A stretch of DNA of 64,000 bases from Pseudacidovorax sp. NFM-22 (GTDB taxonomy: Bacteria; Pseudomonadota; Gammaproteobacteria; Burkholderiales; Burkholderiaceae_C): contig NZ_JACBFY010000001.1 in NCBI RefSeq assembly GCF_021401245.1, positions 744,001-808,000 on the forward strand, in the 5' to 3' direction. The first letter of the stretch is position 1. Each line of letters opens with the position of its first letter. Of this stretch, positions 26,352 through 34,752 are shown piece by piece. A program made the position numbers and the translations under genes. Under the pieces are notes generated by a model. It was given only the letters and a program-made list of their open reading frames with translations, made no database searches and had not been told where the DNA came from.

Positions 26352-27271
26352 ACCTTCTCCACCATCGGCTTGCCGAACAGGCCCGTGGGCCGGAAGGCCA
26401 GCACCAGGATGACCAGCGCGAACACCGCCACCTCGCGCCACTGCGCCTGCCACAGGTTGACCAGCGACTCCAGCACGCCCAGCGCAAAGCCGCCGATGAC
26501 GCAGCCGCGCGGGTTGCCCAGGCCGCCGATCATGGCGCCCGAGAAGCCCTTGAGCCCCACCGTCAGGCCCATGAACAGCGAGGCCTGCGCGATGGGCGCC
26601 AGCAGGAAGCCCGACAGGCCCGCCAGCGCCGAGCTGGCGACGAAGGCGCCGATCATCACGGCCTGCGTATTGATGCCCATGAGGCTGGCGACATTGCCGT
26701 TGGCCGCCACCGCGCGCATGGCCTTGCCGATCATGGTGCGGTTCATCACCCAGTCGAAGCCCAGCATCACCACCACCGCCACGCCCAGCGTGAGCAGCTC
26801 CTGCGGGCGCACGCCCACGCCCAGGATGCGGATCACCGAGTCGCCCACCGGGCCCGGCACCACCACCGGCTTGGGCCCCCAGATGGCCAAGCCGATGCTC
26901 TGCAGGATGACGCCGAAGCCCAGCGTGCTCATCACCCAGGCCATGCCCGGGCGGCCGGCGAAGGGCCGCACGCCCACCATGTACAGCAGCCAGCCCAGCA
27001 GGCCCATCACGCCCAGCGCGCCGGCCAGGGCCAGCAGCTGTGCACTGGCCCCCGGCTGCGCGCTGCCGAAGCTGGTGGAGCTCACCGGCAGCCCCAGCAC
27101 CAGGAAGAGCGCGCTCATGCCGATGAAGGCGCCGGCGGAGACGAACTCCCCGTGCGAGAAGTTGAGCGTCTTGGTGGTCGTGAAGGTGATGCTGAAGCCC
27201 AGCGCCACCAGCGCGTAGGCACCGCCCACGGCCAGGCCGCTGAGAATCGCCTGAAGGAGCGCCTCTGTCAT
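26348..27271 (-). CDS. livH: LivH-type ABC transporter permease
   Basis: This is the partner permease of the Liv-type importer. The 307 residues form about eight membrane helices. Family marks are GGAYALVALGFSITFTTTKT followed by LNFSHGEFVSAGAF, RAVAANGNVASLMGINTQ, and the EAA-like GLKGFSGAMIGGLGNPRG. It overlaps the downstream permease-ATPase gene by 4 bp, so the two products are probably made in equal amounts. Confidence 0.95.
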   Translation of the reverse strand: MTEALLQAILSGLAVGGAYALVALGFSITFTTTKTLNFSHGEFVSAGAFIGMSALFLVLGLPVSSTSFGSAQPGASAQLLALAGALGVMGLLGWLLYMVGVRPFAGRPGMAWVMSTLGFGVILQSIGLAIWGPKPVVVPGPVGDSVIRILGVGVRPQELLTLGVAVVVMLGFDWVMNRTMIGKAMRAVAANGNVASLMGINTQAVMIGAFVASSALAGLSGFLLAPIAQASLFMGLTVGLKGFSGAMIGGLGNPRGCVIGGFALGVLESLVNLWQAQWREVAVFALVILVLAFRPTGLFGKPMVEKV

Positions 27272-27337
27272 GTCTGCCTCCGAAGAAAGAGCCGGTCCGG
27301 CCGTGGCCGGACCGCGATGCCGCCCGACGGCAGCGCC

Positions 27338-28537
27338 TTACTGCTTGAAGTCCGCCTGGGCCAGGCCGCCGATCACGGGGTCGGTGTAGGGCATCAGCTT
27401 GCCGTCCTTCCAGCGGATCCAGACCAGGTCCTTGGCGGTCAGCGCCTCGTGGTTGGTCTTGCTGAAGGGCTTGTCGTAGGTCTTGAGCACGCCCTGCACG
27501 GGCGCCTTCAGGTCTTCGAGCGCCGCCCGCACGGCCGGGCCGTCGACGGTGCCGGCCTGCTTGGCGGCCGCGGCGTACAGCATGACCGAGTCGTAGCCAT
27601 GCAGCGCGAAGGAGAAGGAGCCCGGCGCCTTCAGCCGCGCGCCGATGCGGTCGAACAGCTTCTGCTGCACCGGCGTGCGGGTTTCGCTCACCGTGCGCAT
27701 GAAGATCGGCTTCTCGGCCAGCGCCTTGCCCGCCGCGTCGTAGAAGGTGATGTTGTCGGCCGCCCACGAGGTGAGCACCAGCGGGAAGTAGTCGATCTTC
27801 TCCATGCTGCGCACCAGCTGGGCGATGGGCGTGCCCTGGGCCCAGACCACGACGGTGTCCACGCCGGCCGACTTCATCTTGCCCAGTTGCGAGGTCATGT
27901 CGGTGTCGCCGACGCCGAAGCGCTCCGTGGCCGCGACCTTGATGCCCTGCAGCTTGGCGATCTCCTCCATGTCCTTCAGGCCGCCCTGGCCGTAGCCGGT
28001 GGTCTCGGCCATCAGGCCCACCACCTTGGACTTCTCGGCGTTCTTCTTCACGTAGGCCATCAGGGCCGCCACCTGCTCGCGGTCCACCATCGAGACGCGG
28101 AACATGTAGTTGTCGGCACCGGGGCTCATGGGCTTGGTGATGTCGGTGCCCGAGCCCACGTTGCCGATCACCGGCACCTTCTTCTGGTTGGCGATGTGCT
28201 TCCAGGCCATGGCATTGCCGGAGTTGGTGGGGCCGAACACCGCCGCCACCTTCTCGTTGTCGACCAGCTCGCTCATGTTCTGGATGGACTTGGGCGGCGC
28301 CGAGGTGTCGTCGCGCGTCACCAGCACCAGCTTGCGGCCGAGCACGCCGCCGGCCGCGTTGATGTCGGCGATGGCGGCCTCCATGCCCAGCACCGCGGCC
28401 TGGCCGCTCTGCGCCGAGGGCGAGGCCGAGAGGTCGCCGTTGTAGCCCAGCTTGATGTCCTGCGCGCTGGCGGCCGCGGCAGCGGCGGCCAGGCCGGCGG
28501 CGAGCAAGGCCCGCTTGAAGAAGGTCGGAAGGCGCAT
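27338..28537 (-). CDS. Periplasmic substrate-binding protein of the Liv-type importer
   Basis: The 399-residue protein starts with a signal peptide (RALLAAGLAAAAAAASAQD, cleavage after ASA expected). It then has the type I periplasmic binding fold: IKLGYNGDLSASPSAQSGQA, AAIADINAAGGVLGRKL, AAVFGPTNSGNAMAWKHIAN and LMAETTGYGQGGL. The two lobes look complete. The substrate is unknown; the neighbouring dehydrogenases suggest an aromatic, alicyclic or steroid-like acid rather than leucine (inference). Confidence 0.92.
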   Translation of the reverse strand: MRLPTFFKRALLAAGLAAAAAAASAQDIKLGYNGDLSASPSAQSGQAAVLGMEAAIADINAAGGVLGRKLVLVTRDDTSAPPKSIQNMSELVDNEKVAAVFGPTNSGNAMAWKHIANQKKVPVIGNVGSGTDITKPMSPGADNYMFRVSMVDREQVAALMAYVKKNAEKSKVVGLMAETTGYGQGGLKDMEEIAKLQGIKVAATERFGVGDTDMTSQLGKMKSAGVDTVVVWAQGTPIAQLVRSMEKIDYFPLVLTSWAADNITFYDAAGKALAEKPIFMRTVSETRTPVQQKLFDRIGARLKAPGSFSFALHGYDSVMLYAAAAKQAGTVDGPAVRAALEDLKAPVQGVLKTYDKPFSKTNHEALTAKDLVWIRWKDGKLMPYTDPVIGGLAQADFKQ

Positions 28538-28607
28538 GTCTGTCTCCTGCTGTGTTGTTCGAAGGGAAAGGGAACCCGGCGTGTTCCCGCGTGATGCCGG
28601 TGTGCGA

Positions 28608-29384
28608 TCAGGCCGCGAGGAAGCCGCCGTCCACCGGCAGCGTGACCCCGGTGACGTAGCTGGCCATCGGCGAGGCGAGGAACACGACGGGCCCCACCAG
28701 TTCCTCGGGCTGCCCGACGCGGCCCATGGGCGTGCGCTGCATGAAGCGCTCGAGCCGCTCGGGCGCCTCGCGGGTGTAGGCCGTCATCGGCGTCTCGATG
28801 ACACCGGGCGCGATGGCGTTCACGCGCACGCCGTCGCGTGCCAGCTCCACGGCCAGCGCCTGCGTCATGAGCCGCACCGCGCCCTTGGAGGGCGAATAGC
28901 CGACCACGCCCGGGATGCCCACGCTGGCGGCGATCGACGCCACGTTGATGACCACGCCGCGGGTGCGCCGCAGCGCCGCCAGCCAGGCCTGGGTGGGATG
29001 GAAGGTGCCCATGACGTTCACGTCCAGCGTGCGCGACAGGTTCGACGCGGCCTGCGCGCTGTCCATGCCCTCGCGCACCAGGACGCCGGCGTTGTTGACC
29101 AGGATGTCCAGGTCCGCCACCTGGGCCGACACCGTGGCGGCCAGCGCCGCACAGGCCTCGGCCGAGGTGACGTCGAGCCCATAGGCGCAGGCCCGGCCGC
29201 CCGCGGCCTCGATCTCGGCCGCAACGGCCTGCGCATTGCCTTCGTGCAGGTCGGTGACGACCACGGTGGCGCCGGCCCGGGCCAGGCCGCAGGCGATGGC
29301 CCGGCCGTTGCCCTGCCCGGCCCCGGTGACGAGCGCGGTCCGGCCCGCCAGCACACGCGGTGCCGTGAGTTCTGAGATGTCCAT
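28608..29384 (-). CDS. Short-chain dehydrogenase/reductase (SDR)
   Basis: This classical SDR has 258 residues. It shows the nucleotide-binding TGAGQGNGRAIACGLARAG, the NNAGVLV motif, the catalytic Ser in NVASIAASVG, the YSPSK pair (Tyr/Lys), and the PG motif in APGVIETPM. The Asp in VVTDLHEGN at the end of beta-2 suggests NAD(H). The ATG at 29384 has no clear Shine-Dalgarno. It follows the FAD dehydrogenase by 44 bp and probably oxidises or reduces a hydroxy group on the same pathway intermediate (inference). Confidence 0.92.
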   Translation of the reverse strand: MDISELTAPRVLAGRTALVTGAGQGNGRAIACGLARAGATVVVTDLHEGNAQAVAAEIEAAGGRACAYGLDVTSAEACAALAATVSAQVADLDILVNNAGVLVREGMDSAQAASNLSRTLDVNVMGTFHPTQAWLAALRRTRGVVINVASIAASVGIPGVVGYSPSKGAVRLMTQALAVELARDGVRVNAIAPGVIETPMTAYTREAPERLERFMQRTPMGRVGQPEELVGPVVFLASPMASYVTGVTLPVDGGFLAA

Positions 29385-29428
29385 GGAATGAAGGAAGGAA
29401 GCGTCGAGGGAAAGTGCAGCCGCCGTGC

Positions 29429-31195
29429 TCAGGCCGGCAGCGTGTCGAACTGTGCGACGGCGGGCGCCAGCGCGGGCGTGGCAGCGGGCGCACCCAGCTC
29501 GCCCTGCTGGGCCAGCACATTGCCCACCACGTAGCCGAAGGTCAGCGCCGGGCCCAGCGTGATGCCCGCACCGGGGTAGTTGCCGCCCATGACGCTGGCC
29601 GCGTCGTTGCCGACGGCAAACAGGCCCGGGATCGGCCGGCCCTGCTGGCTCAGCACCCGGCAGCTGGCATCGGTGGCCAGCCCCGCGAAGGTGCCGATCT
29701 CGCCGACCACCAGCCGGATGGCGTAGAAGGGCCCGTTCTGGATCGGCGCCATGCAGGGATTGGGCTTGACCAGCGAGTCGCCCTGGTAGCGGTTGTAGGC
29801 GGTGCTGCCCTTCTGGAAGCGGCTGTCGTTGCCGCTGGCGGCATCGCGGTTGAAGGCCTGCACCTCCTGCTGAAGGGCCGCGGGCGGCACCTCGATGGCA
29901 CGGGCCAGTTCCTCCAGCGTGCGGCCGCGGCGCAGGTAGCCGTTGCGCAGGTACTTGCCGATGGGCAGCGGGAACGGCGCCACCGCGCCCATGCCGTATT
30001 CGCGCAGGTGCTTGTGGTCGCAGACGAGCCAGCAGCTCACCGCCGGCAGGCCCGCGCAGGCCTTGACCAGGCGCTGCACGAAGTCGTGGTACGACAGCGC
30101 CTCGTTGGCGAAGCGGCGACCGTCGGGCGTGACGGCGATGACGCCCGGCTTGGCCCGGTCGATGAAGTGGGGCATCACGCCCTGGGAGCCGTCCTTGCGC
30201 TGCAGGACCGAGGTGGGGCACCAGGCCGCCGCATTCGGGATGGTCGGATCGACCCAGCCACCCACCGATTCGCCCAGGCGCAGGCCGTCGCCGGTATTGA
30301 GCGGTGGCGAGGGCGTGAAATGCTCCCGCCCGGTGGGCGCATGCGGAAAGAGCTGCTTGCGGCGCTCCACGTCGTAGGGAAAGCCGCCGCAGGCCAGCAC
30401 GACGCCACGGCGCACCCGCACCTCGGTGGGCACGCCGTCGCGCACGACGGTGGCGCCCACCACGGCGTCGCCCTCCACGAGCAGCTTGCTGACCGGCGCG
30501 TTCAGCCACACGGGTATGCCCAGGTCCATGCCCGCCTTGGCCAGCCGGCCGGCCAGCGCGTTGCCGTTGGTCAGCGTCATGCCGCGGCCGTGGCGCAGCA
30601 CGTCCAGCAGGTGGCCGCCGAAGCGCCGCGCCACATACAGAAAGGATTCGAGCGACTTGAAGGCCCGCAGGAAGTGCCACAGCTCCTTGCCCGAGCCCAG
30701 CATCATCCCGAACACCGTGAGCTCGGGCACCGGCGGTGCCAGCTGCGCCACGCGCTCGCCCAGCTCGCGGGCGTCGAAGGGACGGGTGACCATGGAGCGC
30801 CCGCCCGGCTGGCCGCCGGGCGCCTCGGCGTGGTAGTCGGGGAACACCGGCGGCATGTCGAACTGCACGCAGGTGTTGCGGGTGAAGAAGTCGATGGCCT
30901 TCGGGCCGTTCTCCAGGAAGGCGTCGACGCGGGCCGCGTCGAAATGGGTGGTCGCCTCGTGCTGCAGGTAGGCCCGTGCGGCGCCGGGCGGCTCGTGGAT
31001 GCCCTGCTCCGTGGCCAGCCGGGTGCCGGGAATCCACAGCCAGCCGCCCGACCGTGCCGTGGTCCCGCCATACAGCGGGGCCTTGTCCACCACCAGCACC
31101 TTGAGCCCCTGGTGCGCCGCCGTCACTGCGGCGGACATGCCGGACGCGCCGGTGCCGACCACCAGCACGTCGTAGATCTCTTGTCCTTCAGTCAT
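29429..31195 (-). CDS. FAD-dependent dehydrogenase, 3-ketosteroid-1-dehydrogenase / fumarate-reductase-like
   Basis: This 588-residue flavoprotein is first in the catabolic block. The FAD site is at the start (YDVLVVGTGASGMSAAVTAA, then VVDKAPLYGGTTARSGG). A Gly-rich C-terminal signature (GNYPGAGITLGPALTFGYVV) is typical of the fumarate reductase / delta-1-ketosteroid dehydrogenase superfamily. ACGGFPYDVERRKQLFP also fits that group. These enzymes introduce double bonds next to a carbonyl. An Old Yellow Enzyme, an SDR and an importer nearby fit a cyclic ketone or steroid-like substrate, but the exact compound cannot be read from the sequence. Confidence 0.88.
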   Translation of the reverse strand: MTEGQEIYDVLVVGTGASGMSAAVTAAHQGLKVLVVDKAPLYGGTTARSGGWLWIPGTRLATEQGIHEPPGAARAYLQHEATTHFDAARVDAFLENGPKAIDFFTRNTCVQFDMPPVFPDYHAEAPGGQPGGRSMVTRPFDARELGERVAQLAPPVPELTVFGMMLGSGKELWHFLRAFKSLESFLYVARRFGGHLLDVLRHGRGMTLTNGNALAGRLAKAGMDLGIPVWLNAPVSKLLVEGDAVVGATVVRDGVPTEVRVRRGVVLACGGFPYDVERRKQLFPHAPTGREHFTPSPPLNTGDGLRLGESVGGWVDPTIPNAAAWCPTSVLQRKDGSQGVMPHFIDRAKPGVIAVTPDGRRFANEALSYHDFVQRLVKACAGLPAVSCWLVCDHKHLREYGMGAVAPFPLPIGKYLRNGYLRRGRTLEELARAIEVPPAALQQEVQAFNRDAASGNDSRFQKGSTAYNRYQGDSLVKPNPCMAPIQNGPFYAIRLVVGEIGTFAGLATDASCRVLSQQGRPIPGLFAVGNDAASVMGGNYPGAGITLGPALTFGYVVGNVLAQQGELGAPAATPALAPAVAQFDTLPA

Positions 31196-31245
31196 TCGCC
31201 ATGTCTCCTCGGCCCACGCGGTTCAGAAGGAACGCGTCGCCGCCC

Positions 31246-31325
31246 CGTTAGTATTGAGCTAACGCATCTTTTTAGATCTAATCGTTTACCCTGGAAGAAT
31301 GGCTTTGATAAGATCGAAGCGTTAG
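31246..31325. promoter_or_regulatory. Palindromic operator region between the catabolic block and iclR
   Basis: CGTTAG-7 bp-CTAACG (31246-31264) is a perfect inverted repeat. A perfect 10-bp palindrome TTAGATCTAA follows at 31272-31281, and a further CGTTAG half-site lies at 31320-31325, just before the iclR ribosome binding site (GGAG). The stretch is AT-rich in a GC-rich genome. Binding by the adjacent IclR protein is the natural inference. Confidence 0.6.
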
Positions 31326-31334
31326 GAGACATCC

Positions 31335-32156
31335 ATGGGCCTTTCGGACAACGACCCGGGCGAATCGAACGCGGAAAAGGAACGGCGGGGCATCCAGTCG
31401 GTGGAAGCCGGCGGCCAGCTGTTGCTGGCGCTGGGCGCCCATGGCCGGCCCATGCCGCTGCGCGAACTGGCCAAGGCGGCCGACATGGCGCCGGGCAAGG
31501 CGCATCCCTACCTCGTGAGCTTCTCCAAGCTGGGGCTGGTGACGCAGGAAGCCTCCACCGGCCATTACTGGCTGGGGCCCACGGCCATGCAGCTGGGCCT
31601 GGTGACGCTACGCATGCTCAATCCGGTGCGCGAGGCGGTGCCCTTCGCCGAAGACCTGGCCCGCGAGACGGGGCACAGCGTGGCGCTGTCGGTATGGGGC
31701 AACCAGGGGCCGACCATCGTGTTCCTGTTCGACGCCATCTACCCGCTGCACACCAACATCCGCACCGGCACGGTGATGTCGCTGGCCTCCACGGCCACCG
31801 GACGGCTGTTCGCGGCCTACCTGCCGGCGCGGCTGATCGAGGAATCCCTGCTGGAGGATGCCCGCCGCCTGGGCCCGGACATCGCCCAGCCCGCCGAACC
31901 CGACAACCTGCAGGCCCTGCTGCAGGAGGTGCGCGAGCACGGCGTCTCCCGCGCCGTCAACAACCCCACGCCGGGGGTGTGCTCCTTCGCCGCGCCGGTG
32001 TTCGACTACTCGGGCAACATCGTGCTGGGCATCACGCTGATGGGGCGCTCGCGCTCCTTCGACACCGACTGGAACGGCACCCAGGCCAAGGCCGCCAAGG
32101 CCTGCGGGGCCGCGGTGTCACGGCGGCTGGGCCACCAGTCGCTGCGGCCGACCTGA
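31335..32156 (+). CDS. IclR-family transcriptional regulator
   Basis: The 273-residue protein has the IclR layout: an N-terminal winged helix (RGIQSVEAGGQLLLALGAHG, then MPLRELAKAADMAPGKAHPY) and a C-terminal effector-binding domain (SLASTATGRLFAAYLP, then APVFDYSGNIVLGITLMG). TTAGGAGACATCC precedes the ATG. It is divergent from the FAD dehydrogenase gene across 139 bp of palindromic DNA, so it very likely controls the 21.6-31.2 kb block. The effector is unknown. Confidence 0.93.
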   Translation: MGLSDNDPGESNAEKERRGIQSVEAGGQLLLALGAHGRPMPLRELAKAADMAPGKAHPYLVSFSKLGLVTQEASTGHYWLGPTAMQLGLVTLRMLNPVREAVPFAEDLARETGHSVALSVWGNQGPTIVFLFDAIYPLHTNIRTGTVMSLASTATGRLFAAYLPARLIEESLLEDARRLGPDIAQPAEPDNLQALLQEVREHGVSRAVNNPTPGVCSFAAPVFDYSGNIVLGITLMGRSRSFDTDWNGTQAKAAKACGAAVSRRLGHQSLRPT

Positions 32157-32164
32157 ACCGGACG

Positions 32165-32209
32165 CCCATGAAAAAGCCCCGCGCCATCCGGCCGGGGCTT
32201 TTTCATGGG
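32165..32209. terminator. Bidirectional terminator between iclR and flgN
   Basis: CCCATGAAAAAGCCCC and GGGGCTTTTTCATGGG form a perfect 16-bp inverted repeat around a 13-nt loop. A-runs and T-runs on the two sides let it work on both strands, ending both iclR and the converging flgN transcript. Confidence 0.9.
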
Positions 32210-32236
32210 GCGCGCCGGACGGGCGCGCGGACCGGC

Positions 32237-32638
32237 TCAGTGCATGCCGGCCGAGGCGCCGCGCGCCGCGGCGCCGAACATGGCGCGCTGGCCCAGGCCG
32301 GCGCCGTAGGTGGGCATGTCCTGCGTGCCCAGAAGGGCCGACAGGCTGCGCTCCACGGCGGCGGCGCGGCGGGCGATGCCGGCACGCATCACGCGCAGCC
32401 GCTGGGCGACGCCTTCGATGCGGTCGCGGAAGTCGGCGTCGAACACCTCGGCCGACAGCGCCGACTCCAGCACGTTGCTGAAACCGCTGGCGACCTGGCG
32501 CATGCCGTTGCAGGCGGCCTCCAGCGCCGGGGCGTCGCCTTCGAGCAGGCGGGCGTCCACGGCATCGAGCTGGCGCTCGACTTCCTGCAGCAGCTCTTCG
32601 GTGGACTCGCGGGTGTCGATCATCAGGGGGGCATGCAT
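32237..32638 (-). CDS. flgN: FlgN-like chaperone for hook-filament junction proteins
   Basis: FlgN binds FlgK and FlgL and helps their export. The 133-residue protein is mostly helical (STEELLQEVERQLDAVDARL, then RDRIEGVAQRLRVMRAGIAR). Sequence conservation in this family is low, so the call relies on size and on the flgA-flgM-flgN order. The ATG at 32638 has AGAGG upstream; a TTG at 32647 overlapping the flgM stop is possible. Confidence 0.82.
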   Translation of the reverse strand: MHAPLMIDTRESTEELLQEVERQLDAVDARLLEGDAPALEAACNGMRQVASGFSNVLESALSAEVFDADFRDRIEGVAQRLRVMRAGIARRAAAVERSLSALLGTQDMPTYGAGLGQRAMFGAAARGASAGMH

Positions 32639-32643
32639 GGCGT

Positions 32644-32943
32644 TCAACCTCTTGTGCGGCTCAGCATTTCCTGAGCGTTGGCGAGCATCTTGTCGGCCAC
32701 GGCGCCGGCATCGACGGTGAAAGTGCCGTTGGCGATGGCCTCGCGCATCGAGGCGACCTTGGCCTCGTCGATGCCCGAGCCCGACCCCGTGCGGCCGAGC
32801 GACTGCACCGTGGACGACACGTCGACCGACACCCCGGCCTCGGCCCGGGTGCCACCCGACTCCGCCGCAGTGGTGGCGGCGCGGTCCGACCGCACCGCAC
32901 CGGTGGCGATCAGGCCGACTTCATTGCTTGCACCGACTTTCAT
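32644..32943 (-). CDS. flgM: FlgM, anti-sigma-28 factor
   Basis: FlgM holds FliA inactive until the hook is complete and is then exported. The 99 residues have a disordered N-terminus and the conserved C-terminal FliA-binding part (DEAKVASMREAIANGTFTVD, then AGAVADKMLANAQEML). A strong FliA-type promoter (32984-33010) lies about 40 bp upstream, giving the usual feedback loop. flgN follows within 5 bp. Confidence 0.95.
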   Translation of the reverse strand: MKVGASNEVGLIATGAVRSDRAATTAAESGGTRAEAGVSVDVSSTVQSLGRTGSGSGIDEAKVASMREAIANGTFTVDAGAVADKMLANAQEMLSRTRG

Positions 32944-32983
32944 GACTGGACTCCATGCGCCCTTGGAAGGGCGGCGTCACTGT

Positions 32984-33010
32984 TTTTCGGCGGCCTCCCG
33001 GGGAACTTGA
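32984..33010 (-). promoter_or_regulatory. FliA (sigma-28) promoter for flgM
   Basis: On the minus strand TCAAGTTC (33010-33003), an 11-bp spacer and GCCGAAAA (32991-32984) match the enteric sigma-28 consensus TAAAGTTT-N11-GCCGATAA at 6 and 7 of 8 positions. This is the best full match in the window and lies in the expected place. Confidence 0.75.
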
Positions 33011-33084
33011 GGACTTTTTTTCGACTTTCTTCGATCACCCGCGTCCGCAGAGGCCCACGACGCGCGCGTTCGCGAAGCGCATTC

Positions 33085-33861
33085 CTAGAGCGCCATGCGC
33101 ACCGTCCCGGCGTCGACCACCTGCCCGGTGGCGATGCGTCCGTTGGGCATGCGCACGCGCACCGCCTCGCCCACCCCGCCCGCACTGAGGGCCTGGCCCT
33201 CGGTGCTGACCTCGAAGCCACGCCCACCCGCCAGGATGCGGACCGAGGCGCCCGCCTGCAGCACCTGCTGCGTGCGCACCATGGCCTGGCGGATCGGCTG
33301 GCCAGCCGCCAGCGCGCGGGTGGCCACGCGCCCCACCCACTGGGCCGGATCGGCCACCACCGGCGAGGCGTCCGCGGCCCAGTCGGCCTCGGCCTGCACG
33401 GCGTCGCCCGCCTGCAGCACCGCCCCCGGCGCCACGCCGTCGCGCAGCACCCAAGCCGGGCCGATGGCCTTGACCGTCACGGGCAGGAAGACGTTCCAGC
33501 GCACGGCGCCGTCCACGCAGCGCAGGCCGAGCCGGCTGCGGCCCCACAGGCGCTGGCCGGGTGGCAGATAGGGCTCGACGCTGGCGCAGGGCGCCAGGCG
33601 CAGCCGGCTGTCCAGCGTGCCGACGCTCACCTCCATGCGCAGGGGCGCCATGTCGGTGCCGGCGGCGCCGCGGCCCTGGGCCACGGCATCGTCCACCCAG
33701 TGCTGGGCGGCGGCCACGAAATCGGCGCCCATCTCGCCGCCGATGCCCGGCAGCGTGCCGGCGCCGCCGGGGGTCTGGGCAAGCGCCGGGGCTAGGGCGG
33801 CCAGGGCGAGCCCCAGGGCGGCGGCCAGGTTCTTCAGGAAGCAGCGGTGCGAGCGGGACAT
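33085..33861 (-). CDS. flgA: FlgA, P-ring assembly chaperone
   Basis: FlgA is a periplasmic chaperone needed to build the FlgI P-ring. The 258-residue protein has a signal peptide (AALGLALAALAPALAQT) and the C-terminal SAF-like domain (VATRALAAGQPIRQAMVRTQ, then VLQAGASVRILAGGRGFEVS and RMPNGRIATGQVVDAGTVRM). The ATG at 33861 begins a basic signal peptide. It diverges from flgB across about 290 bp and precedes flgM. Confidence 0.94.
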   Translation of the reverse strand: MSRSHRCFLKNLAAALGLALAALAPALAQTPGGAGTLPGIGGEMGADFVAAAQHWVDDAVAQGRGAAGTDMAPLRMEVSVGTLDSRLRLAPCASVEPYLPPGQRLWGRSRLGLRCVDGAVRWNVFLPVTVKAIGPAWVLRDGVAPGAVLQAGDAVQAEADWAADASPVVADPAQWVGRVATRALAAGQPIRQAMVRTQQVLQAGASVRILAGGRGFEVSTEGQALSAGGVGEAVRVRMPNGRIATGQVVDAGTVRMAL

Positions 33862-34154
33862 GGCAGGACGGCGGCAAGGATCGGCCGGGGCCGGGGGCAG
33901 GAAAGGCGCCGACCGGGTGCACGGGCACCGGCGGCATGGCGCCATGGCTCGGCACGCAGGCCGGCCATTGGCGGGATGCGATGCACTGTAGACAGGGGCC
34001 CGCCATGCCAAAGCCGGAAACAGCCCGGAAAAGCCGCCTTTGTTCCCGCCATTCGCGCAGGTACCGCCCGCCCACAATTTCCGCACGGTGGCGTCCGTCC
34101 CCCTTCCGGGGTGGCACACCCCCCTCCCCCCCCTTCGCCACACCGAGGATCCCC
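33862..34154. other. Divergent flgA-flgB intergenic region
   Basis: No gene is visible. Both class II operons should start here. I see a repeated CCGGAAA pair (about 34013-34032) and nothing that clearly matches a FliA box. A FlhDC site could not be assigned by eye. Confidence 0.5.
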
Positions 34155-34592
34155 ATGCTGGACAAGCTGACGCAGTCGATGGACTTCCAGGGCCAGGCCC
34201 TGATGCTGCGCGCCGAGCGCCAGCGCGTGATCGCCGGAAACATCGCCAATGCCGACACGCCGGGCTACGCCGCACGCGAGCTGGACTTTGCCGCCGCGCT
34301 GTCCGAGGCCACCGCCGGCGACCGCAACGGTGCGGCGGGCAACCCGGCGCAGGCGGCCGCGGCCGACGATGGCCGCAGCGACAGCCGGCACTTCCGCCTG
34401 GCCCCGCGCACCAGCGATGCCGGCGGCGGCCTGGCCTACACCGCCCAGGTGCAGCCCGCCATGGACGGCAACAGCGTGGACCTGGACCGCGAGCGCGCCG
34501 CCTTCGCCGACAACGCCGTGCGCTACGAGGCCACGCTGCGCTTCCTCAATGGACAGGGCAAGACCCTTCTGTCCGCCATCCAGGGGCAATGA
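34155..34592 (+). CDS. flgB: FlgB, flagellar proximal rod protein
   Basis: FlgB is the first proximal rod subunit. The N-terminal signature is clear (RQRVIAGNIANADTPGYAAR) and the C-terminal helix ends NAVRYEATLRFLNGQGKTLL. The 145 residues are normal. The ATG at 34155 has GAGGAT upstream. The next gene, flgC, is separated by a dispersed repeat, which is unusual because flgB and flgC are normally close. Confidence 0.96.
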   Translation: MLDKLTQSMDFQGQALMLRAERQRVIAGNIANADTPGYAARELDFAAALSEATAGDRNGAAGNPAQAAAADDGRSDSRHFRLAPRTSDAGGGLAYTAQVQPAMDGNSVDLDRERAAFADNAVRYEATLRFLNGQGKTLLSAIQGQ

Positions 34593-34598
34593 CGTGGA

Positions 34599-34714
34599 AC
34601 ACCCCCAGTCTGCGCGCTTCGCGCTCCGCCAACCCCCTCGGGGGGGCGCGCCCGGCGGCCCGGCAAAGCTGGGTCCGCGGGCGCTCTGGCGTGGCCTGCT
34701 CCGCGGCCGCTCGA
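34599..34714. repeat. Dispersed repeat, copy B (flgB-flgC gap)
   Basis: This is the closest relative of copy A (9393-9512): CCTCGGGGGGGCGCGCCCGG, the CCCGGCAAAGCTGGG variant of the inner inverted repeat, CCGCGGGCGC and TGGCCTGCTCCGCGGCCGC. The inner arm CCCGGCAAAGCTGGG differs from GCCTGGCGAAGCCAG in copy A by changes on both arms. It begins 7 bp after the flgB stop. Confidence 0.8.
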
Positions 34715-34752
34715 TCCACCCGACAGACAACGAAAGCTAGGACGCGATCGCC

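Noticed and set aside
26352..27767. Upstream extension of the LivM-LivG frame to 1077 codons
   Set aside because: The extra part overlaps livH and the binding-protein gene out of frame; the protein starts at ATG 26351, coupled to the livH stop.
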